Positions 36,905-45,277 are shown, numbered from the stretch's first letter. The stretch: DNA of 64,000 bases from JADJLQ01 sp044227925 (GCA_044227925.1 JBGAVW010000015.1:1-64000); one strand, 5' to 3'. Made by a program: numbers and translations. The notes: generated by a model from the letters alone, not told the origin.

Positions 36905-37012
36905 TTATCGGTCAGCCTTGGTATCCTGCACTATGTCTGATTTGCCTTTATGTGTTCCTCCAACTACGACACATTGATCGCCGTTTTTTAATTCATTTGA
37001 TTTAGTTGTCAT
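36905..37012 (-). pseudogene. Short KOW-motif peptide, probably truncated
   Basis: A 35-aa ORF, MTTKSNELKNGDQCVVVGG..., ends HKGKSDIVQDTKADR. NGDQCVVVGGTHKGKS is a KOW motif as found in ribosomal L24/NusG and in small stand-alone Bacteroidota KOW proteins of about 60 aa. Here the near-invariant Gly after KGKS is Asp, and a stop comes soon after the motif, so the second half of the domain is missing. It starts 10 nt downstream of the serine hydrolase stop and is followed by the terminator at 36790, so it may be transcribed. A real short peptide cannot be excluded. Confidence 0.5.
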
Positions 37013-37022
37013 TGTATAAAAT

Positions 37023-38072
37023 CTATTTGTTTCTAAAATAATATTCTGACAAATCTCTTACAATGAGTGCTGGATTTGCCTCATCTGTATTGGTTAATAT
37101 TATAATGGACAAATCGTCATTCACAAAACGGGAATAATAAGATCGAAAGCCAATATTGGCACCCCCATGCTCAATTACTTTATGCCCGTTTCGTTCGTCT
37201 ATGATCCAGCCAAACCCATAATATGCTTTAGATTCTTCTTTGTCGGAAGTTTTTATAAATGGTCCCCAAAGTAACTCCCAATCTTCCTTTTTCAGTATAC
37301 TCTTTTTTTCCCTTAGTATTTTATCCCATAATATCATATCGGTACTGGTTGAAAGAAAACCTCCGCTTGGCCTTACTGCATACATGGCGTCGGCATTTAC
37401 AAGTACCCCATTTTTGTGCATATAGCCACTGGCTCGATTGGGAATGATCAGATAAAAGTCTGTCATACCGGTGTTTTTCATGCCGGCTGGTACGAAAATC
37501 TTTTCCTTTATAAAATCCTGCCAGGGCATACCACTTACCTGAGTTATAATTTGTGCCAGCATATAATAGGCCAGGTTACAGTACTGGTATTTTTCTCCGG
37601 TTTTAAAATCCAGAGGCAACGGATATGCTGCCTTAATAATTTCGAGATCACTAATCATTTTATAATTATTATAGGCTGGGCTTTCTCTTTTTAAGCCTGA
37701 ACTGTGTGACATTAAATGTTTTATCTGAATGGGCCTCCAGGTTTCAGGAGCATCGGGAAAAAAAGTATGAACTGAATCTTCTATGCTTAGTTTTCCTTCC
37801 TCTTTTAATTTAAGAATGGCCGTGGTAAAAAACTGTTTACTGACTGAACCCAGGCGGATGACCGTTTCAGGCGTAACAGGGACCTGGTGTTCTACATTGG
37901 CTAATCCATAGCCCTTATTTATTACCGTTTTGCCATTTTTAATAACTGCCAGGGAAAGGCCGGCAATTTTTTGCTCTTTCATCATTTTCACCACAATTTC
38001 ATCAGTGCTATCTGTCTGCCCGTATGCCAGTATACCAATTAAAAGTAACAAGCTGCCAATTGAATTTTTCAT
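37023..38072 (-). CDS. Secreted beta-lactamase class C-like serine hydrolase
   Basis: 349 aa from the ATG at 38072, chosen because MKNSIGSLLLLIGILAYGQ is a clear signal peptide; the ORF could extend 57 codons but that part looks non-coding. The penicillin-binding/class C fold has the nucleophile in RLGSVSKQFF (SxxK), the YxN motif as YCN in YQYCNLAYYML, and the third motif as HGG in VIEHGGANIGF. Such proteins include esterases, D-peptidases and beta-lactamase-like enzymes, and the substrate is unknown. It is secreted to the periplasm. Confidence 0.88.
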   Translation of the reverse strand: MKNSIGSLLLLIGILAYGQTDSTDEIVVKMMKEQKIAGLSLAVIKNGKTVINKGYGLANVEHQVPVTPETVIRLGSVSKQFFTTAILKLKEEGKLSIEDSVHTFFPDAPETWRPIQIKHLMSHSSGLKRESPAYNNYKMISDLEIIKAAYPLPLDFKTGEKYQYCNLAYYMLAQIITQVSGMPWQDFIKEKIFVPAGMKNTGMTDFYLIIPNRASGYMHKNGVLVNADAMYAVRPSGGFLSTSTDMILWDKILREKKSILKKEDWELLWGPFIKTSDKEESKAYYGFGWIIDERNGHKVIEHGGANIGFRSYYSRFVNDDLSIIILTNTDEANPALIVRDLSEYYFRNK

Positions 38073-38433
38073 AAAACTGTATTTAAAAGAACAAGGTTTC
38101 AATCGAATGAATTGAGAGGAGTGCATAAATTTATAGTTTAAATTATTGGATTTCAAAATTACATATTTGCAATGAATGTTAACTGAGGTTAGAACAAGGT
38201 CACCGCACCAGTTGTAATCGGAAATTTCCTTTTCAACAGCCAATTACAAAAAGGGGAGAGTATCCCTGGTTGAATCAACCGAATCCTTTCTGTACCATTC
38301 GGACAAAAGTCTACCTACTATAATCAACACTAATTTTAAGAATAGTAACAATACTCATCCCATTTTCGTTAGAAAATGGAATAACGATTTTGTCTTGTTC
38401 CTATTTTCAACGGATTAGTAAAAAATGACCTAA
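38073..38433. other. Divergent intergenic region with two palindromes
   Basis: No gene is visible in 361 bases between the serine hydrolase and the lipoprotein gene. There is an odd-length palindrome GGTTGA-A-TCAACC at 38268-38280 and a perfect hairpin CCATTTTC-GTTA-GAAAATGG at 38360-38379, 54 nt before the plus-strand ATG. Either could be an operator; neither is linked to a known regulator. Confidence 0.45.
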
Positions 38434-39519
38434 ATGGAATTTCGATTTTTCATCATGCTGATTGTTTTATGCACGGTAAGCATAGCCTGCAAAAAAGAAA
38501 ACCCTGTATTTCCTTCTGTTTCGCGATCCTATCGTATGGGTTTCCAAAACTCGGCGCCTCGGTTTGATGATATCAACCTGTTTCTCCAATCTTTGCAAAT
38601 ATGGACACCTAAAGCTGATGCTGCTATCATCACTACAGAAGTTCCCTGGGATAGTATATATTCGGGCAAACCCATTGAAAAATACGTAATTAATAATTAT
38701 AAAGCGCTGGTCGATTTTTACCGAAGTAAAAACCTGAAATTGTGGGTCTATATTGATCCACAAAATGGACTGAACAGGGCAAGTGATGCCCGCGAATTGG
38801 TAACCCGTGGTAAGAGTATAGCTCAAGCAGAAGTGCAAAATAATTATCGCAGATTTGTGATAGTGATGGATAGTATTCTCAAGCCTGATCATGTAGGCCT
38901 GGCATTGGAAACGAATTTAATACGGGCTGCTTCCTCAGTGGATATATATAATGGAGTGAAAAAAGCAGCCAATGAAGCAGCTATAGAATTGCGTAAAAAA
39001 AATCCATCCGTAAAGTTGAGTATCAGCATTCAGGTCGACTATGCCTGGGGGCGATTGCTGGGAAATGGCACCTATGTAGGTATTGAACAGGATTTTATCG
39101 ATTTTCCTTTTATTGAAGAATTGGGATTATCTTCTTACCCTTATTTTGATTTTTCTAAACCCGAAGACATACCACTTGATTATTACACCCGGCTAAAAGA
39201 AGGTAAATCAATACCGGTATTTGTTACTGAAGGGGGCTGGCCTTCACAAAGTTTTAACGGGCCCGGGCAAAAAATGATTTCAAGCAATGTTAAATTGCAG
39301 CAATCATACCTAAACCGTCAAAGTCAACTATTAGATAAAGCACAGGCTACTGCTGTCTTTCAACTAACTTTTACTGACATCGATTTGACCAGCTTACCCT
39401 CTTTCGTGGATCCCAATATTAGTAATTTTGCGTACCTGGGTTTAGTGGATATCCAATTAAAATCAAAACCCGGTTTTGATACCTGGGCGAATATATTTGG
39501 CAGGACTTTGAAAGAATAG
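38434..39519 (+). CDS. Lipoprotein with TIM-barrel glycosidase-like fold
   Basis: 361 aa with a lipoprotein signal ending at Cys (SIACKKEN). The body alternates strands and helices as in a TIM barrel: KLWVYIDPQNG, HVGLALETNLIRA, LSISIQVDYAW, ELGLSSYPYFDF, PVFVTEGGWPS. Two Glu residues at strand ends (ALETN and VTEGGWPS) sit where the acid/base and nucleophile of clan GH-A enzymes would be, with some resemblance to GH53 galactanases. The glycosidase role is inferred from motif positions. It is the only plus-strand gene between 31.6 and 55 kb. Confidence 0.6.
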   Translation: MEFRFFIMLIVLCTVSIACKKENPVFPSVSRSYRMGFQNSAPRFDDINLFLQSLQIWTPKADAAIITTEVPWDSIYSGKPIEKYVINNYKALVDFYRSKNLKLWVYIDPQNGLNRASDARELVTRGKSIAQAEVQNNYRRFVIVMDSILKPDHVGLALETNLIRAASSVDIYNGVKKAANEAAIELRKKNPSVKLSISIQVDYAWGRLLGNGTYVGIEQDFIDFPFIEELGLSSYPYFDFSKPEDIPLDYYTRLKEGKSIPVFVTEGGWPSQSFNGPGQKMISSNVKLQQSYLNRQSQLLDKAQATAVFQLTFTDIDLTSLPSFVDPNISNFAYLGLVDIQLKSKPGFDTWANIFGRTLKE

Positions 39520-39588
39520 AAATTAAATGATTCAAATTTTTAATAACCAATCTTACCTGACATTCTACTCTGGCAATGATTAATTGCT

Positions 39589-40203
39589 TCATTTGAGTTC
39601 TGCTAATATCAACTTTTTCTGTTTAAATGTATTGATCATGGCCTTTTCTCTGACTTTAGGGTCCTCGCTGTTAATAAGGTCAAAATATTCAACAGGAACC
39701 ACCTGCCATGATAAACCGTATTTGTCTTTACACCACCCGCAAGCTCCTTCTTCTCCTCCGTTTGAAGTCAAAGCATTCCAATAATAATCCACTTCTGCCT
39801 GGTCTTTGCAATTAACAACAAACGAAACAGATTCATTAAACTTGAAGTAAGGTCCTGCAGCCAGGATACTGAATTCAATATCCCCAATTTCCATAACCGC
39901 TGTTTCAAAGCCTGCCTGGCCATCTGGCACATTTTCCTGAGGTGGATTCTTATATTGGCGATAATCTTTCATTTTACCGTCTTTAAAAATAGAAAGGTAA
40001 TAATCCACCACAGCCTTAGCATCTTTATCTACCCAAAGACAAGGCGTTATTTTTTGAGTAATCATATCTGTTTTTTTTGTTAAATTTTGATCGGATATTG
40101 TTTTCATGTTTTTGTTTTGGTCTGAATTCTGCGGAGAATCTCCGCAACTCATCAGACTGGCTATTACCAATGTAGTCAAAAATTTAAATTTATTCTTTTG
40201 CAT
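39589..40203 (-). CDS. VOC/PhnB-like protein with lipoprotein signal
   Basis: 204 aa. Residues 47-200 are a PhnB-type glyoxalase/VOC domain (ITPCLWVDKDAKAVVDYYLSIF, GYEF-like ETAVMEIGDIEFSILAAGP, DKYGLSWQVVP). These domains are normally cytoplasmic and begin at the Met47-like start. Here 46 residues precede it with a good lipoprotein signal (KFLTTLVIASLMSC, Cys20) and a polar linker, so the long form would be membrane-anchored. Translation from Met47 would give the usual soluble form. It is the last gene of the ArsR-AHSA1-VOC operon, 4 nt after AHSA1. Confidence 0.82.
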   Translation of the reverse strand: MQKNKFKFLTTLVIASLMSCGDSPQNSDQNKNMKTISDQNLTKKTDMITQKITPCLWVDKDAKAVVDYYLSIFKDGKMKDYRQYKNPPQENVPDGQAGFETAVMEIGDIEFSILAAGPYFKFNESVSFVVNCKDQAEVDYYWNALTSNGGEEGACGWCKDKYGLSWQVVPVEYFDLINSEDPKVREKAMINTFKQKKLILAELK

Positions 40204-40207
40204 GGTT

Positions 40208-40705
40208 TTATTTATTTAATGTCGGTAATAAATTTCCTAATTCGGTTAAGGTCATGGTGAAGCCTTCTTTGAAGCCCATTTCAATCATTTTTTCCATTCT
40301 TTCAAGTGATTCGTTGTAAATGGAAATACGGACTATGGTTTTATGGTCTTCTTCACTGAAATTCAAATCCCAGTTTGAACCCGGTAAATGAGGGTTTTCA
40401 TCTTTATCAGCAAACACACTAAAAAATTTGAAATTGGTTTTAGGAGTGATGGAAGTATACTGTTGTAGCTGCCACATCTCATGTCCTTCAGGGCTGACCA
40501 TGGCATAAAACCTTCGGCCACCTACCTCAAAGTTCATTACTTTTGTTTTTGATTCGAAAGGTTTTGGGGCCCACCATTGGTCCAGAATTTCTGCTTTGGT
40601 AAATGCGTCCCATACCAATGAAGGTTCAGCGGCAAATTCTCTTGTGATAAAGACCGTTTTCGCTGCTTTGTCAACGGTAAAATCAAATAGCAAATTATTT
40701 TTCAT
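40208..40705 (-). CDS. SRPBCC/AHSA1-domain protein in ArsR operon
   Basis: 165 aa with a single AHSA1/START-like domain: FITREFAAEPSLVWDAFTKAEILDQWWAPKPF, MNFEVGGRRFYAMVSPEGHEMW, and a C-terminal helix KMIEMGFKEGFTMTLTEL. Its ATG overlaps the ArsR stop by four bases and the VOC gene follows four bases after it. ArsR-AHSA1 pairs are widespread and usually sit with VOC proteins. The ligand is unknown. It is about 30 percent like the 35680 copy by eye, so not a recent duplicate. Confidence 0.87.
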   Translation of the reverse strand: MKNNLLFDFTVDKAAKTVFITREFAAEPSLVWDAFTKAEILDQWWAPKPFESKTKVMNFEVGGRRFYAMVSPEGHEMWQLQQYTSITPKTNFKFFSVFADKDENPHLPGSNWDLNFSEEDHKTIVRISIYNESLERMEKMIEMGFKEGFTMTLTELGNLLPTLNK

Positions 40706-41022
40706 TTTTTCATTTTTTTTAATGTTGATAATACATGGTCAAGCTGATTGAAACGAGCTTTCCAGATGTTCATTAATTTGGACAACCAGTCGTCTAGCTC
40801 TTGTATTTTTTTTGGATTAAAGTGATAATATATTTCTCTGCCCGATTGTGCAGGTTTGATCAATTCACATTCCTGCAGTACTTTGATGTGTTTTGATACA
40901 GCTTGACGGCTCATATCAAATTTTTCCGCCAGTGTATTGGGAGTTAAGGCTTGCATAGCAAGTAAAGTTAAAATAGCCCGGCGGGTGGGGTCTGAAATGG
41001 CTTGAAAAAGATCCTGTTTCAT
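40702..41022 (-). CDS. ArsR-family transcriptional repressor
   Basis: A 106-aa winged-helix regulator heading an operon. The helix-turn-helix is NTLAEKFDMSRQAVSKHIKVLQE, the wing is PAQSGREIYYHFNPKKI, and the N-terminus is QAISDPTRRAILTLLAM. No Cys-rich metal site is present, so it belongs to the metal-independent ArsR group that pairs with AHSA1 proteins. Its stop overlaps the next ATG. The 17-bp inverted repeat over the promoter just upstream is the probable operator, implying autorepression. Confidence 0.92.
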   Translation of the reverse strand: MKQDLFQAISDPTRRAILTLLAMQALTPNTLAEKFDMSRQAVSKHIKVLQECELIKPAQSGREIYYHFNPKKIQELDDWLSKLMNIWKARFNQLDHVLSTLKKMKK

Positions 41023-41040
41023 TTTTTACTTATTAATATA

Positions 41041-41088
41041 CGCAACTCGCAGGTTGCAAATATATACGCAACCTGTGAGTTGCGCAAA
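41041..41088 (-). promoter_or_regulatory. Promoter and palindromic operator of the ArsR operon
   Basis: Minus strand: TTTG (41088-41085) is followed after 20 nt by TATATTTG (41064-41057), a full Bacteroidota promoter. A near-perfect inverted repeat has 17-bp arms (41041-41057 and 41068-41084, one mismatch, word CGCAACTCxCAGGTTGC) separated by 10 bp. One arm lies between the two promoter boxes, the other covers the start site. The predicted leader before the ArsR ATG is about 29 nt. Confidence 0.8.
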
Positions 41089-41234
41089 TTTATTTGCAAT
41101 TTTTTTATTTCCCTTTTATTGAAACCCACTGGTGTAATGGGGACAAACCGGGTCACGAATTTTTAAAAATGTAAAAATGTATATTTCTAGGATCCGTAGT
41201 TGGAGTTAGAATCGTAAATCTGAAGTCAGTAGGG

Positions 41235-41765
41235 TTATTTTTCAATGTTTATGTCACCGGCTCTGAATGACCATTCCATGTGTTGGTCAGTATCTTGTCG
41301 TATCATCATATTTAACTGTGCAGCATGATGTTGGGTGTGTCGCATATTATAAAGCAGAATTTCCAGGATAGGGTAGTCCATATCATTTGGCTCCTCTCCT
41401 TCTTTGAACCGTTCACTTAATTTTTCATCCGTTAGAGTATAAATCATTGTCTTGCACTTTTCCCGGCTTTGTTTAAGATAATTTACCATTTCTTGCTTAC
41501 TATATATTTTGTCAGGCATCAAATCATCAACCGCCTCTTTAGGCCTTTCTCCCGGCTCAGTATATGTAAAAGAAAGTAGTGGAGAAAAGTCTTTTGGTGG
41601 GATTGTCGAATAGTAGTCTAAAAAAATGGAACTGTGAAAAGCTATATAATAAAATCGTTTATTGGTTATATAATAGTCATCCGGGCAATGGGAAATTGCA
41701 TTTATTAGCATGTCTATACTTGCTCCGAATTGATTCCACACTATTTCTTTTATTGATTTGTCCAT
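41235..41765 (-). CDS. DinB-family protein
   Basis: 176 aa with a four-helix DinB/YfiT-like metal-binding bundle. Candidate metal His residues are in IAFHSSIFLDYY and the MRHTQHHAAQLN motif typical of the DinB_2 group. Such proteins may act as thiol transferases using bacillithiol or similar cofactors; the function here is unknown. A single gene between the ArsR operon and the DUF900 protein. Confidence 0.84.
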   Translation of the reverse strand: MDKSIKEIVWNQFGASIDMLINAISHCPDDYYITNKRFYYIAFHSSIFLDYYSTIPPKDFSPLLSFTYTEPGERPKEAVDDLMPDKIYSKQEMVNYLKQSREKCKTMIYTLTDEKLSERFKEGEEPNDMDYPILEILLYNMRHTQHHAAQLNMMIRQDTDQHMEWSFRAGDINIEK

Positions 41766-41850
41766 GTATTTTTATTTTTAGTTTGCTTAGGCGGCCCGGA
41801 ATATACCTACCCCTGAAATTCTTTTTTTTAATTAGTTCAACTAAAGTATC

Positions 41851-43692
41851 CTAAATTAGCCAATACGATTTTGTCGCTCCTTCCACAACTTTGATTTTTG
41901 AGTCAAGTATTCTTCGGGACGGGGGTAACCCGGAGAGGGTCATATGAATGTCATTTAATAGCGGTTGTGTATCAGCGAAATAACCATGACCAAGCAAACT
42001 TGTGTCTACCCTTGACGCATCCACTGTATCCAGTCCGTCCAGAACGACAACATTATCACCACCTTCGCCAAGCCGGGTAAAGCCTTTTCTGATTTTTTTT
42101 GAAGAGATAAGTGCCTTGTCTTTATCGGAAGCGTAAAGGGTAAGACCAAAATTTCTATTTATATAAGGCATTACCTGGTTTATAAAAATGTCTTTGTCTA
42201 GGTCTGGAGCTGCAAGTATAATCTGATTTATTATTGCATTTGGAAATACGCCTTCATTTTTCAATTGAACTAATGCAGTAGTCAATACTACATTGCCCAT
42301 GCTGTGAGCTATAATATGTAATTTCTGAACTCCACCAGAGCAAAGTAAAATTTTGATGAAATCACACAAATAATTTGACGAAAGTCTGGCAGTGTCTGTG
42401 TCTGCCAGGTATCCGCTTACAGAGCCAGCTGATGGCCATGAGAATGCCGTTACTGCTCCTTTGAAATTCAGGTCATAGCCAAGTTGTGCAGTCCGCAGCA
42501 TGGCTTCCTGAAAATTTACATTAAAACCATGTATAAATAATAAAATATCTTTTTGATCTGATTTACCTATTTTCTCTTGCAGCATATTGGTAAATTTAAT
42601 TTTATCAGCTAATTCGATATTTAAAAGAGTGAAGTGTTTTTCGGGACTTTCATCAAAAAATAAACTGCTGAACCAACCGGGTCTTTCTAAATCCCCTTTT
42701 TTATGGGATAATGGAATACTGATATCACAATTCCCTAAATGTAAATTAGTATTCCTGGTATTCTTAAATTTGATTTTGTCCTGTACTACTTCATATTTTC
42801 TATTGGTTCCGTATAGTACAGAATAGGTAATGTATTTTGGATTGATATTATGTATACTATTTGCTGTACTTTGATGATTATTTTCCGTACTATGCAATGC
42901 TGTATCTGAAACACCTCTTGTCCTCCACTCATTATGTATAGGATTTAATTCAATGTATTTGTCAAGATGATTTTTGAGGTCTCTTATTGAAAATCCTAGT
43001 ATTTGGTTTCCCTCTGAATATTCATGTACAACAAGGGCGACAGGCTCTCCTGTTTCGGAAAATATAGGAGCGCCTATGGTCCCCTGATAATCCAGGTCGC
43101 TTTCCATTTCGTTGTCAGCTGTAAATCGTTCATATGATCCGATTTTACGATCGTATTTGATACCGGATACCAGTTTATCTGCATGTTTTAATCTGTCCCC
43201 TTCAGATTTATTCTTTTTTCTTCCAAGAAAGCAATACTCTTCGCTGGAAGTCGGCTCATATTCAAGATTGGAATAGACTATGCTTTTCGAGTCGGGCTGT
43301 ACCACTATTTCCTCAAACTGCGTTAGTTTTTGTCTAATCTCAACTGAACCTTTGATTTCAGTATAACAAATATCAAGGGATTGTAATTTTTGTAAAAATG
43401 GCTCGATTATCCCATTCCTGTCAATATCTTTATGATCTATACAATGCAAAGCGGGCAATATAAAATTATTCATTTCATCTTCATTACCGGTACCAGTATC
43501 CAATGCCGCTTGTTTTCCGACCCTATCATTAACCTGTAATATGAAGACTAAGAATAGTCTTTCTTTGTAATTAATTAAACAGCCGCTTCCACCAATTGTC
43601 CATATTGGTGTTTCAGGATCAATCAAAATAATTTGTTGAGTTGATTTTACCACATGGTTTACTAATTCTTCCAATAGATTGTTTTTATTCAT
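41851..43692 (-). CDS. Pseudo-trypsin/DUF900 alpha-beta hydrolase fusion
   Basis: 613 aa without a signal peptide, so cytoplasmic. Residues about 15-250 look like a trypsin-fold domain: TIGGSGCLINYKERLFLVFILQV, SLDICYTEI, GTIGAPIFSETGEPVALVVH. The His position is Gln53 and the GDSGGP-like motif is GTIGAP with Ile206 in place of Ser, so it should be proteolytically dead; the Asp position (107) is kept. A 50-residue linker leads to a DUF900 alpha/beta hydrolase (about 285-580) with LLFIHGFNVNF, Ser464 in AHSMGN, Asp497 in APDLDKD and His569 in LLGHGYF, a complete triad. A 43-codon ORF ends 2 nt upstream. Such trypsin-effector fusions recall prokaryotic conflict proteins, but no other defence gene adjoins it. 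Confidence 0.78.
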   Translation of the reverse strand: MNKNNLLEELVNHVVKSTQQIILIDPETPIWTIGGSGCLINYKERLFLVFILQVNDRVGKQAALDTGTGNEDEMNNFILPALHCIDHKDIDRNGIIEPFLQKLQSLDICYTEIKGSVEIRQKLTQFEEIVVQPDSKSIVYSNLEYEPTSSEEYCFLGRKKNKSEGDRLKHADKLVSGIKYDRKIGSYERFTADNEMESDLDYQGTIGAPIFSETGEPVALVVHEYSEGNQILGFSIRDLKNHLDKYIELNPIHNEWRTRGVSDTALHSTENNHQSTANSIHNINPKYITYSVLYGTNRKYEVVQDKIKFKNTRNTNLHLGNCDISIPLSHKKGDLERPGWFSSLFFDESPEKHFTLLNIELADKIKFTNMLQEKIGKSDQKDILLFIHGFNVNFQEAMLRTAQLGYDLNFKGAVTAFSWPSAGSVSGYLADTDTARLSSNYLCDFIKILLCSGGVQKLHIIAHSMGNVVLTTALVQLKNEGVFPNAIINQIILAAPDLDKDIFINQVMPYINRNFGLTLYASDKDKALISSKKIRKGFTRLGEGGDNVVVLDGLDTVDASRVDTSLLGHGYFADTQPLLNDIHMTLSGLPPSRRILDSKIKVVEGATKSYWLI

Positions 43693-43694
43693 AA

Positions 43695-43826
43695 TTATTT
43701 TGGATTAGATATTGCATTTTCAATTGTAACCGGATGGATTTGTCTTGCAATTGGTTTAAGTGACACAGCGGTCATATTATTGTTTGTCGTGATTACGTTT
43801 GCTATATCAATATAGTTGAAGGTCAT
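43695..43826 (-). CDS. Small ORF immediately upstream of the DUF900 fusion
   Basis: A 43-aa ORF (MTFNYIDIANVITTNNN... ending SNPK) stops 2 nt before the DUF900 ATG (TAATTATG), a spacing typical of coupled genes. A GTG nine codons upstream is a possible alternative start. It has no recognisable domain and no membrane segment. It may be a small partner or leader peptide, or the eroded end of a longer gene. Confidence 0.35.
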   Translation of the reverse strand: MTFNYIDIANVITTNNNMTAVSLKPIARQIHPVTIENAISNPK

Positions 43827-43917
43827 GGTTTGAGGTTTGGCGCTGCGTGACACTATAAAGTTAATATATTATCGTTCAACAATTCAGCTTACCACCAAAC
43901 CCTTAATAGAGCAACAC

Positions 43918-43968
43918 TGTAAACCTTAGCCTAGGTTTAGGCTTATCGCTGGTGTAACCTGGTTTACA
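43918..43968. repeat. Nested inverted repeat after the DUF2071 gene
   Basis: TGTAAACC (43918-43925) pairs with GGTTTACA (43961-43968), and inside it AGCCTA-GGTT-TAGGCT (43928-43943) forms a second hairpin. The structure abuts the DUF2071 stop codon. It lacks a T-run, so a plain intrinsic terminator is unlikely. Confidence 0.6.
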
Positions 43969-44688
43969 TTATATTTTTTGCCTTTTCCAGGCTATTACTT
44001 TTACTCCATTTGAATAATGTGACAAATTGGGTTGTTCTGTCAATTTAATATCCCCAATTTGGTATTTTAAATTCAATTTGTTTAGTCTTATTTTTTTTAA
44101 TTCCCATTCTTTATGATGAATGTCGTAACGGTAAAACTCATGACCTATGTCAAGGTACAAAGAATATCGTTCTGTCAGCCACTGGTCTAATGCTGTTTTG
44201 TGCTCAATGGTGCTTTGAATTTCAAATTCTGCGTCAAGCCGGAAATTCTTTTTAACATTAGTAGATATAAATTTTTGACCCGTCCGATTGATATTGGCTT
44301 TTTCGTAAGGAAGTCCCGATACTATCCTTGCCACAAAAGCAGATAATGATTTTTCTGATTCTATATTTAAAAAATAAACACCTTTTCGCCCATCCATGTT
44401 GATATAGGTTCTTATATTGATCTCTGCAAAGTCTGAAATGAACTGAATAGAAGGTAAATACCTGGGTCTGATTTTCTCCATTGAAAAAGCAACCAGTGAT
44501 ACATAACATGTACCGTCATATGTATCGATGTTTAATTTGTCAGGAACACATTTTCGTACGATTTCCAAAGGTATTGCCCAGTGAAGGAAAAGGGCATTAT
44601 TCCATTCCTGGTAATATGCCCATTGTTCACCTGGTATTGGAAATGGCCTGTGAGCAATATCTGAAATTAGTTCTTGAATGTCTGTCAT
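43969..44688 (-). CDS. DUF2071 (YqjF-like) protein
   Basis: 239 aa from the ATG at 44688; the open frame extends 52 codons further but without family similarity. Landmarks of DUF2071 are WNNALFLHWAIPLEIVRKCVP, DTYDGTCYVSLVAFSMEKIRPRYLP, FAEINIRTYINMDGRKGVYFLNIESEKSLSAFVARI and YSLYLDIG. YqjF-type proteins are cytoplasmic and of unknown function. A single gene flanked by long non-coding stretches and an inverted repeat. Confidence 0.85.
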   Translation of the reverse strand: MTDIQELISDIAHRPFPIPGEQWAYYQEWNNALFLHWAIPLEIVRKCVPDKLNIDTYDGTCYVSLVAFSMEKIRPRYLPSIQFISDFAEINIRTYINMDGRKGVYFLNIESEKSLSAFVARIVSGLPYEKANINRTGQKFISTNVKKNFRLDAEFEIQSTIEHKTALDQWLTERYSLYLDIGHEFYRYDIHHKEWELKKIRLNKLNLKYQIGDIKLTEQPNLSHYSNGVKVIAWKRQKI

Positions 44689-45277
44689 GAATAATGATCG
44701 GATGGTAAAGTATGTGACGACCTTAGCTACGATGTGGCAGTATATATAATGTGCAGTACATAGCCGCAGACGATTGAATACGGATGATGAAGATAATGAC
44801 ATTTGCGGGATGGCACAACTGACCAGTACTGGAGTAGAGATCACTAATTTGTAAAAGCATATCCACAGTAAGCTGACATCATTTCGGAAAACCGATTTTG
44901 TTTGATTCGCTCATATTGTACCAGGGATTACTTAGTTATGATTTTAATAATTAGAAATCGTAAAATCCAGCTGATATGATCTCAGTAAACAAATGGATAT
45001 ACAATAAATGTATTCATCATACTGTCAATAAAAAATTATTATTCACCTCGATTTTGGGTATTTGCGAAGAGCTACTTTTTGAATTGTCTTCCGATAAATG
45101 CTGCTGATTGAAATTATCAAGTTACATTTAATAACTAAAGTTGAATGTTGTTTTCCAAATTGAACTGCAGGTTGGGTTGGTAATTGGCTAATGTTTTCTG
45201 GTCATGCCCAACTTGCATAAGTATCAATATTGTGCGACAGTTTTTGCTTTTGGAAATCTTAATTTTAAATAAATTTA
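44689..45277. other. Long gap, no intact gene
   Basis: 589 bases. The main feature is the inverted repeat at 45166-45217. A short minus-strand open stretch downstream of the lipoprotein gene includes 27 codons after an ATG (45220 down to about 45137), with no family. The rest is AT-rich and featureless. Confidence 0.45.
45166..45217. repeat. Imperfect inverted repeat
   Basis: TGCAGGTTGGG (45166-45176) and CCCAACTTGCA (45207-45217) are inverted copies with one mismatch around a 30-nt loop. It lies about 60-110 nt past the end of the minus-strand lipoprotein gene. There is no T-run. Confidence 0.6.

Noticed and set aside
45166..45217. attC recombination site
   Set aside because: The GTTRRRY and RYYYAAC words are in the reverse order to attC on either strand, and no integron integrase is present.
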